Positions 21,965 to 29,404 of a stretch of 32,196 nucleotides of DNA are shown here, in pieces. The position numbers were made by a program, and so were the translations under genes. Every line of letters begins with the position of its first letter. Positions within the stretch are counted from its first letter, which is position 1. Location: positions 1 to 32,196 of the forward strand of contig MGJK01000009.1 of NCBI GenBank assembly GCA_001794215.1, in the 5' to 3' direction. Source of the stretch: Candidatus Yanofskybacteria bacterium RIFCSPHIGHO2_01_FULL_44_24. GTDB lineage: Bacteria; Patescibacteriota; Minisyncoccia; 2-02-FULL-40-12; GWA2-44-9. The notes beneath the pieces were generated by a model. It made no database searches. It saw only the letters and a list, made by a program, of their open reading frames with translations, and had not been told where the DNA came from.

Positions 21965-22339
21965 GTGAAAAAGATTCTTTCGGCAGTATGGGTCGCAGTT
22001 TTGCTTTTAGGAGTTCGGGGATTAGCTTTGGCTCAGGCGACGTGGAATCCTCCGAGAGCCGTAGTTCCGGGCGGTACTTCGCTAAGGGCTACTGATTTTG
22101 CCGACGTCCTGAATAACGTCGCCCTGTTTTTGATATTTGCCAGCGTAATCATCGTAGTCATATTTATTATCTGGGCGGGCATTACTTACACTGCGGCCGG
22201 AGCTGATCAGACCAAGGTTAAGGCGGCTAAAGATAGGTTGAAGCAGGGTATAATAGGGGGACTTATAATCTTCGGTATCGGCACGATAATAGAGACTATC
22301 AGGATATTTATCCAGAATCCTAACTACTTTTTTTACTAA
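21965..22339 (+). CDS. T4SS-pilin-like protein
   Basis: 124 aa with GTG start. Signal peptide about 1-24 (cleavage after LALAQ), a short extracellular N-terminal region (TWNPPRAVVPGGTS), a first helix of about 26 residues, a polar turn GADQTKVKAAKDRLKQG, and a second helix ending in IETIRIF. This is the shortest and most typical pilin-like type in the cluster. It is very similar in layout to the next two genes, so recent tandem duplication is likely. The 73-bp spacer before it contains only an AT-rich stretch and a purine-rich GTGAGGGGACGGGG, possibly a weak ribosome-binding region. Confidence 0.75.
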   Translation: MKKILSAVWVAVLLLGVRGLALAQATWNPPRAVVPGGTSLRATDFADVLNNVALFLIFASVIIVVIFIIWAGITYTAAGADQTKVKAAKDRLKQGIIGGLIIFGIGTIIETIRIFIQNPNYFFY

Positions 22340-22346
22340 TACATTT

Positions 22347-22715
22347 ATGAAAAAATACCGATACGTGGCCTTGTCTTCATTATTCGGAGTCCTGGGCAGG
22401 GCAAGTTCTGCTTTTGCCCAGAGTGTTAACGTAAACATTCCTCGGGGAAGCGTAGTTGATTTCACAACCGTATCTGACCTGATCAATAATATCGCGACTT
22501 TTATGATTTTCGCCGGAACCGTTGGAGCGGTTATTTTTCTTATTTGGGCCGGTATCGCTTATGTGAGCGCCGGAGCCGACCAGCAGAAAGTCACCCAAGC
22601 TAAGCAGATGCTGAAGACCGGACTGATAGGATCTTTGATAGTATTCGGTGTAGGGACGATCATAGCGACGATCCGGCTCATAGGTTCTGGCGATCTTAGC
22701 CAGATTTTCCGTTAA
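22347..22715 (+). CDS. T4SS-pilin-like protein
   Basis: 122 aa. Signal peptide about 1-24 (ending AFAQS), extracellular stretch VNVNIPRGSVVDF, helix 1 with FMIFAGTVGAVIFLIWAGI, polar turn SAGADQQKVTQAKQMLKTG, helix 2 FGVGTIIATIRL. It shares the GAD-QxKV-xxAK turn with the preceding paralogue. It follows that gene by 7 nt and has no separate promoter. Confidence 0.75.
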   Translation: MKKYRYVALSSLFGVLGRASSAFAQSVNVNIPRGSVVDFTTVSDLINNIATFMIFAGTVGAVIFLIWAGIAYVSAGADQQKVTQAKQMLKTGLIGSLIVFGVGTIIATIRLIGSGDLSQIFR

Positions 22716-22733
22716 ATGAGTTACCAACAGCCG

Positions 22734-22763
22734 TTATTGTAATAATCCTATGTAGGTTATAAT
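22734..22763 (+). promoter_or_regulatory. possible promoter before the last pilin-like gene
   Basis: -10 TATAAT at 22758-22763. The candidate -35 elements are imperfect: TTATTG at 22734-22739 with an 18-nt spacer, or TTGTAA at 22737-22742 with 15. The 129-bp spacer is the longest in the cluster, so separate or boosted expression of the last pilin-like gene is plausible. Confidence 0.5.
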
Positions 22764-22844
22764 ATATAGGGTATAGTCTTAAATATAAAATATGCACGGA
22801 GGGGGGGATATTACTCTTCGTGTTTTCTGAAGGGAGGTGGAATA

Positions 22845-23213
22845 ATGAAAAAATTCAATAAAATTGCCCAGATTTCAGTAGCTTCAGCAGCGATTTTGAT
22901 GCCCTTTCTGGCTTTCGCCCAGTTAGCGGTTCCGACTAATCCGGTAGCCGCCACCCAGGGTTTAACCTTGAGTGAAATTGAGCAAAGGATTACCGATATC
23001 GCCCAATTCTTGATTGTTATTTCGGTTGTTGTAGCCGTTATATTCATTATTTGGGGAGGTATTAAATATGTCATGGCCGGAGACGATGCGGCAAAGGCCG
23101 GAAGCGCCAAGACGACTATCTTAAACGGTGTCATTGGTGCCTTGGTTATATTGGCAGTCGGTATAATCATGCAGACCTTGGCCAACGTAGTTGCGAGGAC
23201 GTTCTTCACATAG
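22845..23213 (+). CDS. T4SS-pilin-like protein, probable major subunit
   Basis: 122 aa with signal peptide about 1-25 (ending LAFAQ), mature start LAVPTNPVAATQGLTL, two hydrophobic helices and a polar turn (GDDAAKAGSAKTTILNG). Unlike its paralogues it has its own -10 element and a strong GGGAGGTGG ribosome-binding site about 6 nt before the ATG, and a perfect terminator follows. High, independent expression would suit a major structural subunit; this is inference from expression signals, not from the protein. Confidence 0.75.
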   Translation: MKKFNKIAQISVASAAILMPFLAFAQLAVPTNPVAATQGLTLSEIEQRITDIAQFLIVISVVVAVIFIIWGGIKYVMAGDDAAKAGSAKTTILNGVIGALVILAVGIIMQTLANVVARTFFT

Positions 23214-23229
23214 TTTTCATACCAGTTTG

Positions 23230-23262
23230 AAAATCAACCCCGACTTTGTCGGGGTTGATTTT
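23230..23262 (+). terminator. strong terminator at end of the appendage cluster
   Basis: Perfect 15-bp stem AAAATCAACCCCGAC/GTCGGGGTTGATTTT with loop TTT. The A-run and T-run at its ends allow function in both directions. Confidence 0.85.
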
Positions 23263-23304
23263 GTGTAGATTGGGATTTAGGATAGAATACTTTTAGCGGT
23301 TTAT

Positions 23305-23389
23305 GGGCGAGTGGCGGAACTGGCATACGCGTACGGTTTAGGACCGTATCCCGCAAGGGTTGAGGGTTCAACTCCCTCCTCGCCCACCA
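23305..23389 (+). tRNA. tRNA-Leu(UAG)
   Basis: Class II tRNA: acceptor GGGCGAG/CTCGCCC, anticodon stem TACGG/CCGTA around TTTAGGA (anticodon UAG, codon CUA and wobble), variable arm TCCCGCAAGGGTT, T-arm GAGGG-TTCAACT-CCCTC, discriminator A, CCA encoded. Upstream, TTGTGT with a 16-nt spacer and TAGAAT is a fair promoter. The + strand gene faces the convergent vanW gene. Confidence 0.95.
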
Positions 23390-23418
23390 GAATAGAACTT
23401 AGGGGTTTGCCGGTGTTT

Positions 23419-24591
23419 TTATTCAAGAGGATTTCTTTCGAGCGGATGGGGCGGAGGGGGCTTGTATACCGAGTCGAATCTTTCCTCTTTTTCCAATTTT
23501 CCGTCAGTATAAATTTTTCTGATAAAGTAAGCCCTCATTGAGCCATTGGCTTTTTGGTCATACTGAAACGGCCCCTCCATCGCCACCTCTTTTCCAGGAT
23601 TAGAACCGTATACCTCGACTCTTAGCCGGCTTCCTATCAGCCGGGTTTGGATCAGGGCGTGGGATTCGGTGTTATTAATAAATCTTAAATCGACTATTCC
23701 CGGATATATCGTTGCATCAAAGCCCTGGGGATTATAATATTGAACCGGAAAAGAATGGGGCTTTCTCTCTTTGATTTCCAGGCCGCTTAAAATTGCAGAT
23801 CGAAAAACTGTGGTTGCCACTTGGCAAAGACCTCCTCCGAATTCCCGCACCAGTCCTCCGTTTTTGATTACCAATTCAGCCTGATAGCCCTCCCGTTCCT
23901 CAACCGGTCCCAATAGATTATTGAAAGAGAATTCTTCGCCCGGTTTCAATATGACGCCATTGAATTTCGACATCCCTATTTTGATATTGTGAATTCTGGC
24001 TGCGCTTGAATGGCCGTAATCTGATTCTCCGCGACCCAGCAGAGTTGAAATTCCCAGGTTGTTGATTTTGTCTAAGGTGATTTCCGGCTCCACTATTTCT
24101 ACCGCCAATTCCGCCGATGGACCGTTCTCGAGGACGACCGTTCCCACTGAAACTATGGATTTTTCAAGATTAAGTTTTTTACCCGAACTTGACGGGACGA
24201 AAACCTGGGCGCGGTTATTGGCAAAAGTGAATTTAGCGTTAACCGGCTCTATATTTATAAGAGGGGATAACGTATTAAGATAATCCGTCATCATGGAATT
24301 TAATCGAAAATCGGTTTCTCCGGAATAGTCCCGCTGGTATGGCTCAATCCATTTCTGTAATTCTTCCGGCGATACTTTGAATGTCTGGGTTCTGGTTTTT
24401 AATTCCATTCCTTCTGAAGCGGTTTTCAGGATGCTGGCGCTAAAATTCTTTACGCTTATTACTTCTTTATTCTGGGGCAAAGAGATGATGCTGAGGGTCA
24501 GGCCGATATGAAATACGCCCGCGATCGCGAGAGCGGTAATAATGAAGTTCAGAAGGCGTCGGCTGATTTTGGAAATCAGGGGTAGTCTCAC
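23419..24591 (-). CDS. VanW-family protein, membrane-anchored
   Basis: 390 aa, GTG start, overlapping the Hsp20 stop codon by 4 nt (GTGA). One N-terminal membrane helix (about 15-35) is followed by a putative peptidoglycan-binding-like domain (about 50-165, SPEELQKWIEPY region) and the VanW domain. The VanW domain is marked by NIKIGMSKFNGVILKPGEEF, FSFNNLLGP, EFGGGLCQVATTVFRSA and SFPVQYYNPQGFDATIYPG. VanW is named from vancomycin-resistance operons, but its biochemical role is unknown; here no van genes accompany it, so a cell-envelope role is more likely than resistance. It is the last gene of a prsW-hsp20-vanW operon. Confidence 0.88.
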   Translation of the reverse strand: MRLPLISKISRRLLNFIITALAIAGVFHIGLTLSIISLPQNKEVISVKNFSASILKTASEGMELKTRTQTFKVSPEELQKWIEPYQRDYSGETDFRLNSMMTDYLNTLSPLINIEPVNAKFTFANNRAQVFVPSSSGKKLNLEKSIVSVGTVVLENGPSAELAVEIVEPEITLDKINNLGISTLLGRGESDYGHSSAARIHNIKIGMSKFNGVILKPGEEFSFNNLLGPVEEREGYQAELVIKNGGLVREFGGGLCQVATTVFRSAILSGLEIKERKPHSFPVQYYNPQGFDATIYPGIVDLRFINNTESHALIQTRLIGSRLRVEVYGSNPGKEVAMEGPFQYDQKANGSMRAYFIRKIYTDGKLEKEERFDSVYKPPPPHPLERNPLE

Positions 24592-24947
24592 GGTCTTTTG
24601 CCGGTTAATTTAGGCAGTCTCACGGTTAATATCCCATTTTTCATTGAAGCTCTTGATCTATCGGGGTCAATATCGACGGGCAGTATGATCGATCTGGAAA
24701 AAGATCCCCAGTATATTTCCTGATGATAAAAATCCGAAGAATCTATTTTTTCGCTTGATTCCCGGTGGCCCCGGATAGTCACCCTGCTTTTAGTGATGGA
24801 TATGTCGATGTTGTTGGGATCTACTCCCGCAATGGTAGACTGGATTACTATTTCTTTGTCTGTTTGGAATATATCGACGGTTAACTGACCCTCGTCGTCG
24901 GGAGGGGCTGTCTTTTTTACAGCTTGTTCCAGGGAGTAGTCGTCCAT
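24588..24947 (-). CDS. small heat-shock protein (Hsp20/alpha-crystallin)
   Basis: ATP-independent holdase chaperone, 119 aa. The alpha-crystallin domain spans nearly the whole protein: VDIFQTDKEIVIQSTIAGVD at the start, VTIRGHRE, the YWGSFSRSIILP strand and the closing MKNGILTVRLPKL, which is the conserved G-x-L-T-V-x-x-P-K signature. The N-terminal arm is short and the C-terminal I-x-I tail is missing, so oligomer assembly may differ. It starts 4 nt after the prsW stop codon and ends inside the vanW start, giving tight coupling. No heat-shock element is visible. Confidence 0.92.
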   Translation of the reverse strand: MDDYSLEQAVKKTAPPDDEGQLTVDIFQTDKEIVIQSTIAGVDPNNIDISITKSRVTIRGHRESSEKIDSSDFYHQEIYWGSFSRSIILPVDIDPDRSRASMKNGILTVRLPKLTGKRP

Positions 24948-24951
24948 GGCA

Positions 24952-25686
24952 TTAATGGGCGGTTATTTTCCTCATGCCTGCTATATGCCTGCTCCTTACT
25001 TTGTCGAATAATATAGAAACAAGGAACGACATCATCAAGAGCAGGGTGGTGGTATAAACCAGGGCGCTTAACTGGTTTTCCAAGGAGGCGATAACCATAT
25101 TAAACGTGAAATGGAAAATTGTGGCAATAGTAAGGCCGACGATTATCAGTTTTTTGTGATGATGCTGGAAGAACCAGGCCATAGCCAAAAAATAACCCAA
25201 GAGAGCTGATGATAGCGAGTGAAGCAGGGTTGCGCCGATAAATCTCAGCGTCAGAATACTCAGAACGGCGCTGGTGCCGTCGGGGAATGTTTGGAAAGTT
25301 ATCAGAATGTTCTCTATGGCCGCGAAACCAAGACCGGCGGCAACCATGTAGATCATAGCGTCGATCGGCTCATCAAATTCCGGGTTGTTAAGAATAGTCA
25401 GGCGTATGGCGTAAAACTTGATGACCTCTTCGACCAAGGCTGACCAGAAGAAAAATCCCGGACCTTTTATGGCTACGAAGTCAGAATAAAATCCGGGAGT
25501 AAGTTTGAGAAATGCGTATTGGAGTATTATGGCTAACGGAGAGATGATTATCCCCATCAAAAATGCCCTGGCGATGAGGTGTTTCGGTTCAGGATGACAG
25601 TCTTCGCGAAAATAAAATACGAGCCATATTAAGCTCGGCAGAAGGCCGAGAGCTATTAATCCTGCACTATGCAGTATATTAGGCAT
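24952..25686 (-). CDS. PrsW-family intramembrane protease
   Basis: Polytopic membrane protein of 244 aa with about seven to eight hydrophobic segments. PrsW proteins belong to the CAAX-protease-like (CPBP) superfamily and cleave anti-sigma factors within the membrane in Bacillus. The conserved site is visible: EEVIK with paired Glu at about 86-87, AAGLGFAAIENI in a following helix, and a later His in the helix starting LLHSLSSALLGYFLA. RFREDCHPEP near residue 27 is the usual first loop. The substrate here is unknown. A -10 element 7 nt before the ATG suggests an almost leaderless mRNA. It is the first gene of the prsW-hsp20-vanW operon. Confidence 0.88.
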   Translation of the reverse strand: MPNILHSAGLIALGLLPSLIWLVFYFREDCHPEPKHLIARAFLMGIIISPLAIILQYAFLKLTPGFYSDFVAIKGPGFFFWSALVEEVIKFYAIRLTILNNPEFDEPIDAMIYMVAAGLGFAAIENILITFQTFPDGTSAVLSILTLRFIGATLLHSLSSALLGYFLAMAWFFQHHHKKLIIVGLTIATIFHFTFNMVIASLENQLSALVYTTTLLLMMSFLVSILFDKVRSRHIAGMRKITAH

Positions 25687-25688
25687 GG

Positions 25689-25709
25689 CCTAATTATAAC
25701 ATAATTAGG
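25689..25709 (-). promoter_or_regulatory. palindrome and -10 element before prsW
   Basis: Perfect palindrome CCTAATTAT-AAC-ATAATTAGG covers the minus-strand -10 TATAAT (25698-25693). It could be an operator, as the dyad overlaps the -10, or chance in AT-rich DNA. No good -35 was found. Confidence 0.5.
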
Positions 25710-25798
25710 AATTTCTAAGCCCTCTATTATCTTAACTGTAGAAGTTTTTAATTTTGAGATTATGATTTTGAAATTATTTCGAGTTTGGGGTTTAGAGA

Positions 25799-27958
25799 TT
25801 AGGCTGGCCAGTCTTCGATCATGAGTAGTTTTTTGTCTTTGATCGGTAGTTTAGAGTAGATTTCTTCCGTCACGAAGGGCATAAATGGGTGGAGGAGCTT
25901 GAGAGATGTCGTTAATATGCGGAGAATAGTTTTTTGGGCCGACTTTTTTATCTCAGAATCGTTATCGTTCAGTTTGTTTTTCGACTCTTCAATGATTCTA
26001 TCGGCAAACGTATGCCAGATGTAGTGGTAGATTTTCTCACCTGCTAAATAAAATCTGAACTCTTCCATGTCTCGAGTTATATCTTCTGAGAGTTCTGCCA
26101 GCTGCTTCAATAAATTTTTGTCTTTTTCGGTGAGATCGGCTTTTTCATCGATTTCGTCGGGCAGGCTCATTAGGGTAAAGCGGGCTATGTTCCATAGTTT
26201 ATTTGCGAAGTGCTTATAAGCCTTGAACTTCTCGGGTGAAACTTTGCTGTCGTTGCCGACACTTGTCCCAATTATCATAGCCATCCGGACGGCATCAGTC
26301 CCGTATTGTTCTGCCATATCAAGAGGGTCAATATTATTACCCAGAGATTTTGATATTTTTCTTCCTTTTTCATCACGAACCAACCCATGCAGGTAGACGG
26401 TTTTAAAAGGTATATCGCCGATCAGTACTTTGCTCATCAGGATCATGCGGGCAACCCAAAAGAAGATGATGTCGTAAGCGGTTTCAAGGACATTGGTTGG
26501 ATGGTAGGTTGTAAGGTCTGAGGTTTGTTTAGGCCAGCCGAGGGTACTGAATGTCCAAAGACCGGACGAAAACCAAGTATCAAGCGTATCATTGAACTGT
26601 TCCCACCCCTCTCCGGCCGGTTTTATTTTGCTCACTTTGTATTCTATATTACTATCGACAGGGACAGGCGGTTTGTACCAGACGGGAGGCCTGATTCCGT
26701 ACCACATCTGTCGGGATATGCTCCAATCTCTTAGGTTATCAACCCAATTAAGATAAATCCTCTCGAATCTTTCCGGTAGTATTTTAATTTTTCCATCTTC
26801 AACCACCTCTTTCAAAAGCTCCCTGATAGTTTTATTGCCCCGCTCTTTTATGGGCTTGTTGACGTTAATGAAGAACTGATGACGTTTCGGTAGAGGTTCT
26901 ATAATTCCGCCCGAACGTTGAGCCCTCGGGATATTTTGATCAATAATTTCCTCTTTTTCGATAAGCCCCTGCTTTCTTAGGTGATCCACCAATATTTCTC
27001 TGGCTTCGGTTGTTTTTTTATCCGCCAAGAGCTGTCCGGCTTCTTTGCTCATGCGGGCATACTCATTTATCACCTGACGAGTTGGTAGGTTGTGGCGACT
27101 GGCAATTTCAGAGTCAATAATGCTGTGGGCCGGCGTTACTCCCAGAGCCCCCGTTCCAAATGAGGGATCTACAAAAGGATCGCCGACTATCTTTATTGAC
27201 AGGTTAACTCCAGCAAAGTTCACATCGAACGTCTTGTTGACATATTTTTTGTATCTTTCATCGTCAGGATGCACGGCAACGGCCGTATCTCCGACCTTTG
27301 TTTCCGGGCGGGTGGTAGAGATTGCGATAGGGAAATCCTTAGCGTAGCGGAAGATGTATAAAATCGTTTTCCCGGGTTCGTATTCTATTTCGTCGTCTGA
27401 GACAACTGTCTGGCCCTTGGGGTCCCAGTTTACAACTTTGCCACTACCCATATATATCAAACCCATATCGTGCATCCTTATGAAGGCCTCATGAACGGCA
27501 TTGATACTGTCAGGATTCAAGGTGAATTTCAATCGGGACCAATCAAGAGACGAGCCCATTGCCCGCATCTGCTTAAGTATGGTTTTTTGGTTTTTTAGGG
27601 CAAATTCCGTTACTAAATCAATAAATTCCTGCCGTTTTCCGGCGTAGTCCCTTTTTGATACCTTGGTATCTTTCAGGAATTTTTCTTCCGTAGCGATGGA
27701 GGCGTGGTCTGTTCCTGGGAGCCAGAGAGTTTTCTTTCCGCGCATTCTTTCAAAACGGATCATTATATCCTGGATAACAAGCATTAGCGCAGAGCCCATA
27801 TGCAAAGCAGCAGTTACATTGGGCGGAGGAAGAATGATGGCAAATGGCGTCTTGTGTTTTTCGGGCAGATTATCCGGATTAAAATAGCCCGAATCTTCCC
27901 AGAGTTTATATATTCTTTCTTCCGTTTCTTTGGGATTGTAGGTCTTGGGCAACTCCAT
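25799..27958 (-). CDS. valS: valyl-tRNA synthetase
   Basis: Class I aminoacyl-tRNA synthetase that charges tRNA-Val; three such tRNAs would be served, two of them in this window. 719 aa. Signature regions are ILPPPNVTAALHMG near residue 45, GTDHASIATE, the editing domain with ISTTRPETKVGDTAVAVHPDD, LDTWFSSGLWTFSTLGWP, and KGRKISKSLGN (the KMSKS loop). The HIGH motif reads HMGS, not the more usual HMGH, and GTDHAG is GTDHAS. Length is shorter than the typical ~870-950 aa; the C-terminal coiled coil is absent, which is common in reduced genomes. The start ATG at 27958 has no Shine-Dalgarno site, and the spacer to tsaD is an AT-rich repeat. Confidence 0.96.
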   Translation of the reverse strand: MELPKTYNPKETEERIYKLWEDSGYFNPDNLPEKHKTPFAIILPPPNVTAALHMGSALMLVIQDIMIRFERMRGKKTLWLPGTDHASIATEEKFLKDTKVSKRDYAGKRQEFIDLVTEFALKNQKTILKQMRAMGSSLDWSRLKFTLNPDSINAVHEAFIRMHDMGLIYMGSGKVVNWDPKGQTVVSDDEIEYEPGKTILYIFRYAKDFPIAISTTRPETKVGDTAVAVHPDDERYKKYVNKTFDVNFAGVNLSIKIVGDPFVDPSFGTGALGVTPAHSIIDSEIASRHNLPTRQVINEYARMSKEAGQLLADKKTTEAREILVDHLRKQGLIEKEEIIDQNIPRAQRSGGIIEPLPKRHQFFINVNKPIKERGNKTIRELLKEVVEDGKIKILPERFERIYLNWVDNLRDWSISRQMWYGIRPPVWYKPPVPVDSNIEYKVSKIKPAGEGWEQFNDTLDTWFSSGLWTFSTLGWPKQTSDLTTYHPTNVLETAYDIIFFWVARMILMSKVLIGDIPFKTVYLHGLVRDEKGRKISKSLGNNIDPLDMAEQYGTDAVRMAMIIGTSVGNDSKVSPEKFKAYKHFANKLWNIARFTLMSLPDEIDEKADLTEKDKNLLKQLAELSEDITRDMEEFRFYLAGEKIYHYIWHTFADRIIEESKNKLNDNDSEIKKSAQKTILRILTTSLKLLHPFMPFVTEEIYSKLPIKDKKLLMIEDWPA

Positions 27959-27959
27959 G

Positions 27960-28030
27960 TATTAAATGTAAAATTTAAATATCAAAATGTAAAATGATAG
28001 TTTCAAATCTTGAATTTCACAACTATTAAG
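27960..28030. repeat. AT-rich repeat spacer between tsaD and valS
   Basis: The spacer consists of near-repeats such as ATGTAAAATTTAAATATC and AAATGTAAAATG. No promoter is clear. It resembles the AT-rich repeats found in tsaD and upstream of gyrA. Confidence 0.5.
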
Positions 28031-29266
28031 TTAGAAGCTAATATTTGCGTCCATTTTAACTGATTTCCAAGAGAAGTTAGTGGTCTTTCGACTTGTCCTT
28101 CGGAAGTTTACTGAAGGAGGAAGCCTTCTTTGACCTTCTGCAGCTTTGTGAGTAGGAGGTGGCAAAGAAGGGTTTTTTGTTCTCTTATAATTTACATATC
28201 CTGCCAGAGCGATCATAGCCGCATTGTCTCCCGTATATTCAAGCTCGGGTTGAGAGTAATTCAGACCTGACTCTTCAGTGGCTTTCTGCAGTTCCAAACG
28301 GAGAAGCTGATTTGCCGATACTCCGCCTGAAAGGAACACAGATTTTACCCCGTATTCTTTGGCGGCTTTTATTGTTTTCTTAATCAATACTTCCGTAGCT
28401 GCCTTTTGAAATTCATAGCAAATTTCATTTTTGACATTCTCAGTAATTTTAACCCCAGCCTTTTTAAAATCCCGTATTTTGTATAAAACAGCAGTCTTCA
28501 GTCCGGAGTAAGAGAAGTTATAATCTTTTGATTTCTCCATCGGCCTCGGAAATACAATTTTTGGAATTTGAAATTTGGATTTTTTTTGAAAATTGGAAAT
28601 TGAAAATTGGAAATTCCATTTCGCAGCTCTCTGCGAAATGGCGGGTCCTCCCGGATAGCCGAGTCCCAGAAGTCGAGCCACTTTGTCGAAGGCTTCTCCG
28701 ACGGCATCATCCAGTGTTTCACCGATGAGTTTGTATTTTCCGTAATTGCTCATAAGCACTAATTCCGTGTGTCCTCCGGAAACGATCAAATTTAGGATAG
28801 GGAATATCTTCTTGTTTTGAATTTGAAATTTTGAATTTGGAATTTGTTTGGGATTTAGGATTTTGAATTTAGAATTTACAGCAGCTGGCAGCCAATTGCT
28901 GTAGATGTGTCCTTCAAGATGGTTTACTCCGGTTATCGGCTTTCTATACTTCCAGGCCAAAGTTTTAGCAAATATTACTCCGACCAAAAGAGCCGGACTT
29001 AGCCCCGGTCCGCGAGTGACTGCAATCAAGTCAACTTCCTTACTAAAATGATTAATCCCGGCCTCTTTTAGGGCAAGTTTAAAAACGTGTTCTATATTCT
29101 TAACATGTTCTCTTGCGGCAAGGTTAGGAACCACCCCGCCATATTTAGCGTGCAGTTTCACCTGAGAGGAGATGGTGTTGGACAGAACCTTAACTTTATT
29201 TTTCTTAATATCCAAAACCGCTACTGCCGTTTCGTCGCAGGATGTTTCAATTCCTAATATCTTCAT
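28031..29266 (-). CDS. tsaD: tRNA threonylcarbamoyladenosine synthase TsaD with repeat-derived insertions
   Basis: Catalytic subunit of the t6A37 pathway (transfers threonylcarbamoyl to A37 of ANN-reading tRNAs). I start at the ATG at 29266 (411 aa, MKILGIETSCDETAVAVLD). Key motifs: REHVKNIEH, the metal-binding HLEGH, SGGHTELVL, FSYSGLKTAVLY and SGGVSANQLLR. It is about 70 residues longer than the usual ~340 aa. Two insertions rich in Asn, Lys, Phe, Gln and Ile sit in surface loops (around 28811-28880 and 28553-28618), and a basic Pro-rich tail follows the normal C terminus (28034-28177). All three derive from short repeats read in frame; they look tolerated, not destructive. valS lies downstream. 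Confidence 0.93.
   Translation of the reverse strand: MKILGIETSCDETAVAVLDIKKNKVKVLSNTISSQVKLHAKYGGVVPNLAAREHVKNIEHVFKLALKEAGINHFSKEVDLIAVTRGPGLSPALLVGVIFAKTLAWKYRKPITGVNHLEGHIYSNWLPAAVNSKFKILNPKQIPNSKFQIQNKKIFPILNLIVSGGHTELVLMSNYGKYKLIGETLDDAVGEAFDKVARLLGLGYPGGPAISQRAAKWNFQFSISNFQKKSKFQIPKIVFPRPMEKSKDYNFSYSGLKTAVLYKIRDFKKAGVKITENVKNEICYEFQKAATEVLIKKTIKAAKEYGVKSVFLSGGVSANQLLRLELQKATEESGLNYSQPELEYTGDNAAMIALAGYVNYKRTKNPSLPPPTHKAAEGQRRLPPSVNFRRTSRKTTNFSWKSVKMDANISF
28034..28177. repeat. repeat-derived C-terminal tail of tsaD
   Basis: The tail (NPSLPPPTHKAAEGQRRLPP onward) is encoded by DNA with inverted repeats, including CCTTCTTTG/CAAAGAAGG (28124-28132 with 28163-28171) and CCTTC/GAAGG near 28098-28118. 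It begins where a normal TsaD ends, so it is probably a repeat that displaced the stop codon. Confidence 0.6.
28553..28618. repeat. AT-rich repeat inserted in tsaD (second loop)
   Basis: Tandem near-repeats AAATTGGAAATTGAAAATTGG read on the plus strand encode the peptide stretch starting WNFQFSISNFQKKSKFQIPK on the minus strand, placed between ISQRAAK and FPRPMEKSKD. Confidence 0.65.
28811..28880. repeat. AT-rich repeat inserted in tsaD (first loop)
   Basis: Near-repeats of TTTGAATTTGAAATTTTGAA and similar encode a segment NSKFKILNPKQIPNSKFQIQ on the minus strand, between the HLEGH helix and the SGGHTEL strand. Confidence 0.65.
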
Positions 29267-29329
29267 AGCTTTAGATCTTATCATTTCGGTTGATTTTATT
29301 CAATTTTCATGGCAGAATAACGAGGTTAC

Positions 29330-29404
29330 GGCCCTATCGTCTAACGGTTAGGACACATCCTTTTCAAGGATGGAATCGGGGTTCGATTCCCCGTGGGGCT
29401 GCCA
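29330..29404 (+). tRNA. tRNA-Glu(UUC), integration site
   Basis: Acceptor GGCCCTA/TGGGGCT (with G-U pairs), anticodon stem CATCC/GGATG around TTTTCAA (anticodon UUC), T-arm CGGGG-TTCGATT-CCCCG, discriminator G, CCA encoded at 29402-29404. The recombinase gene on the opposite strand runs through it and stops in its D-arm. This is the classic target position for an integrative element. Confidence 0.93.

Noticed and set aside
23419..24591. Vancomycin resistance locus
   Set aside because: Only a VanW-type protein occurs; no vanA/vanH/vanX-type genes or two-component regulators are in the window.
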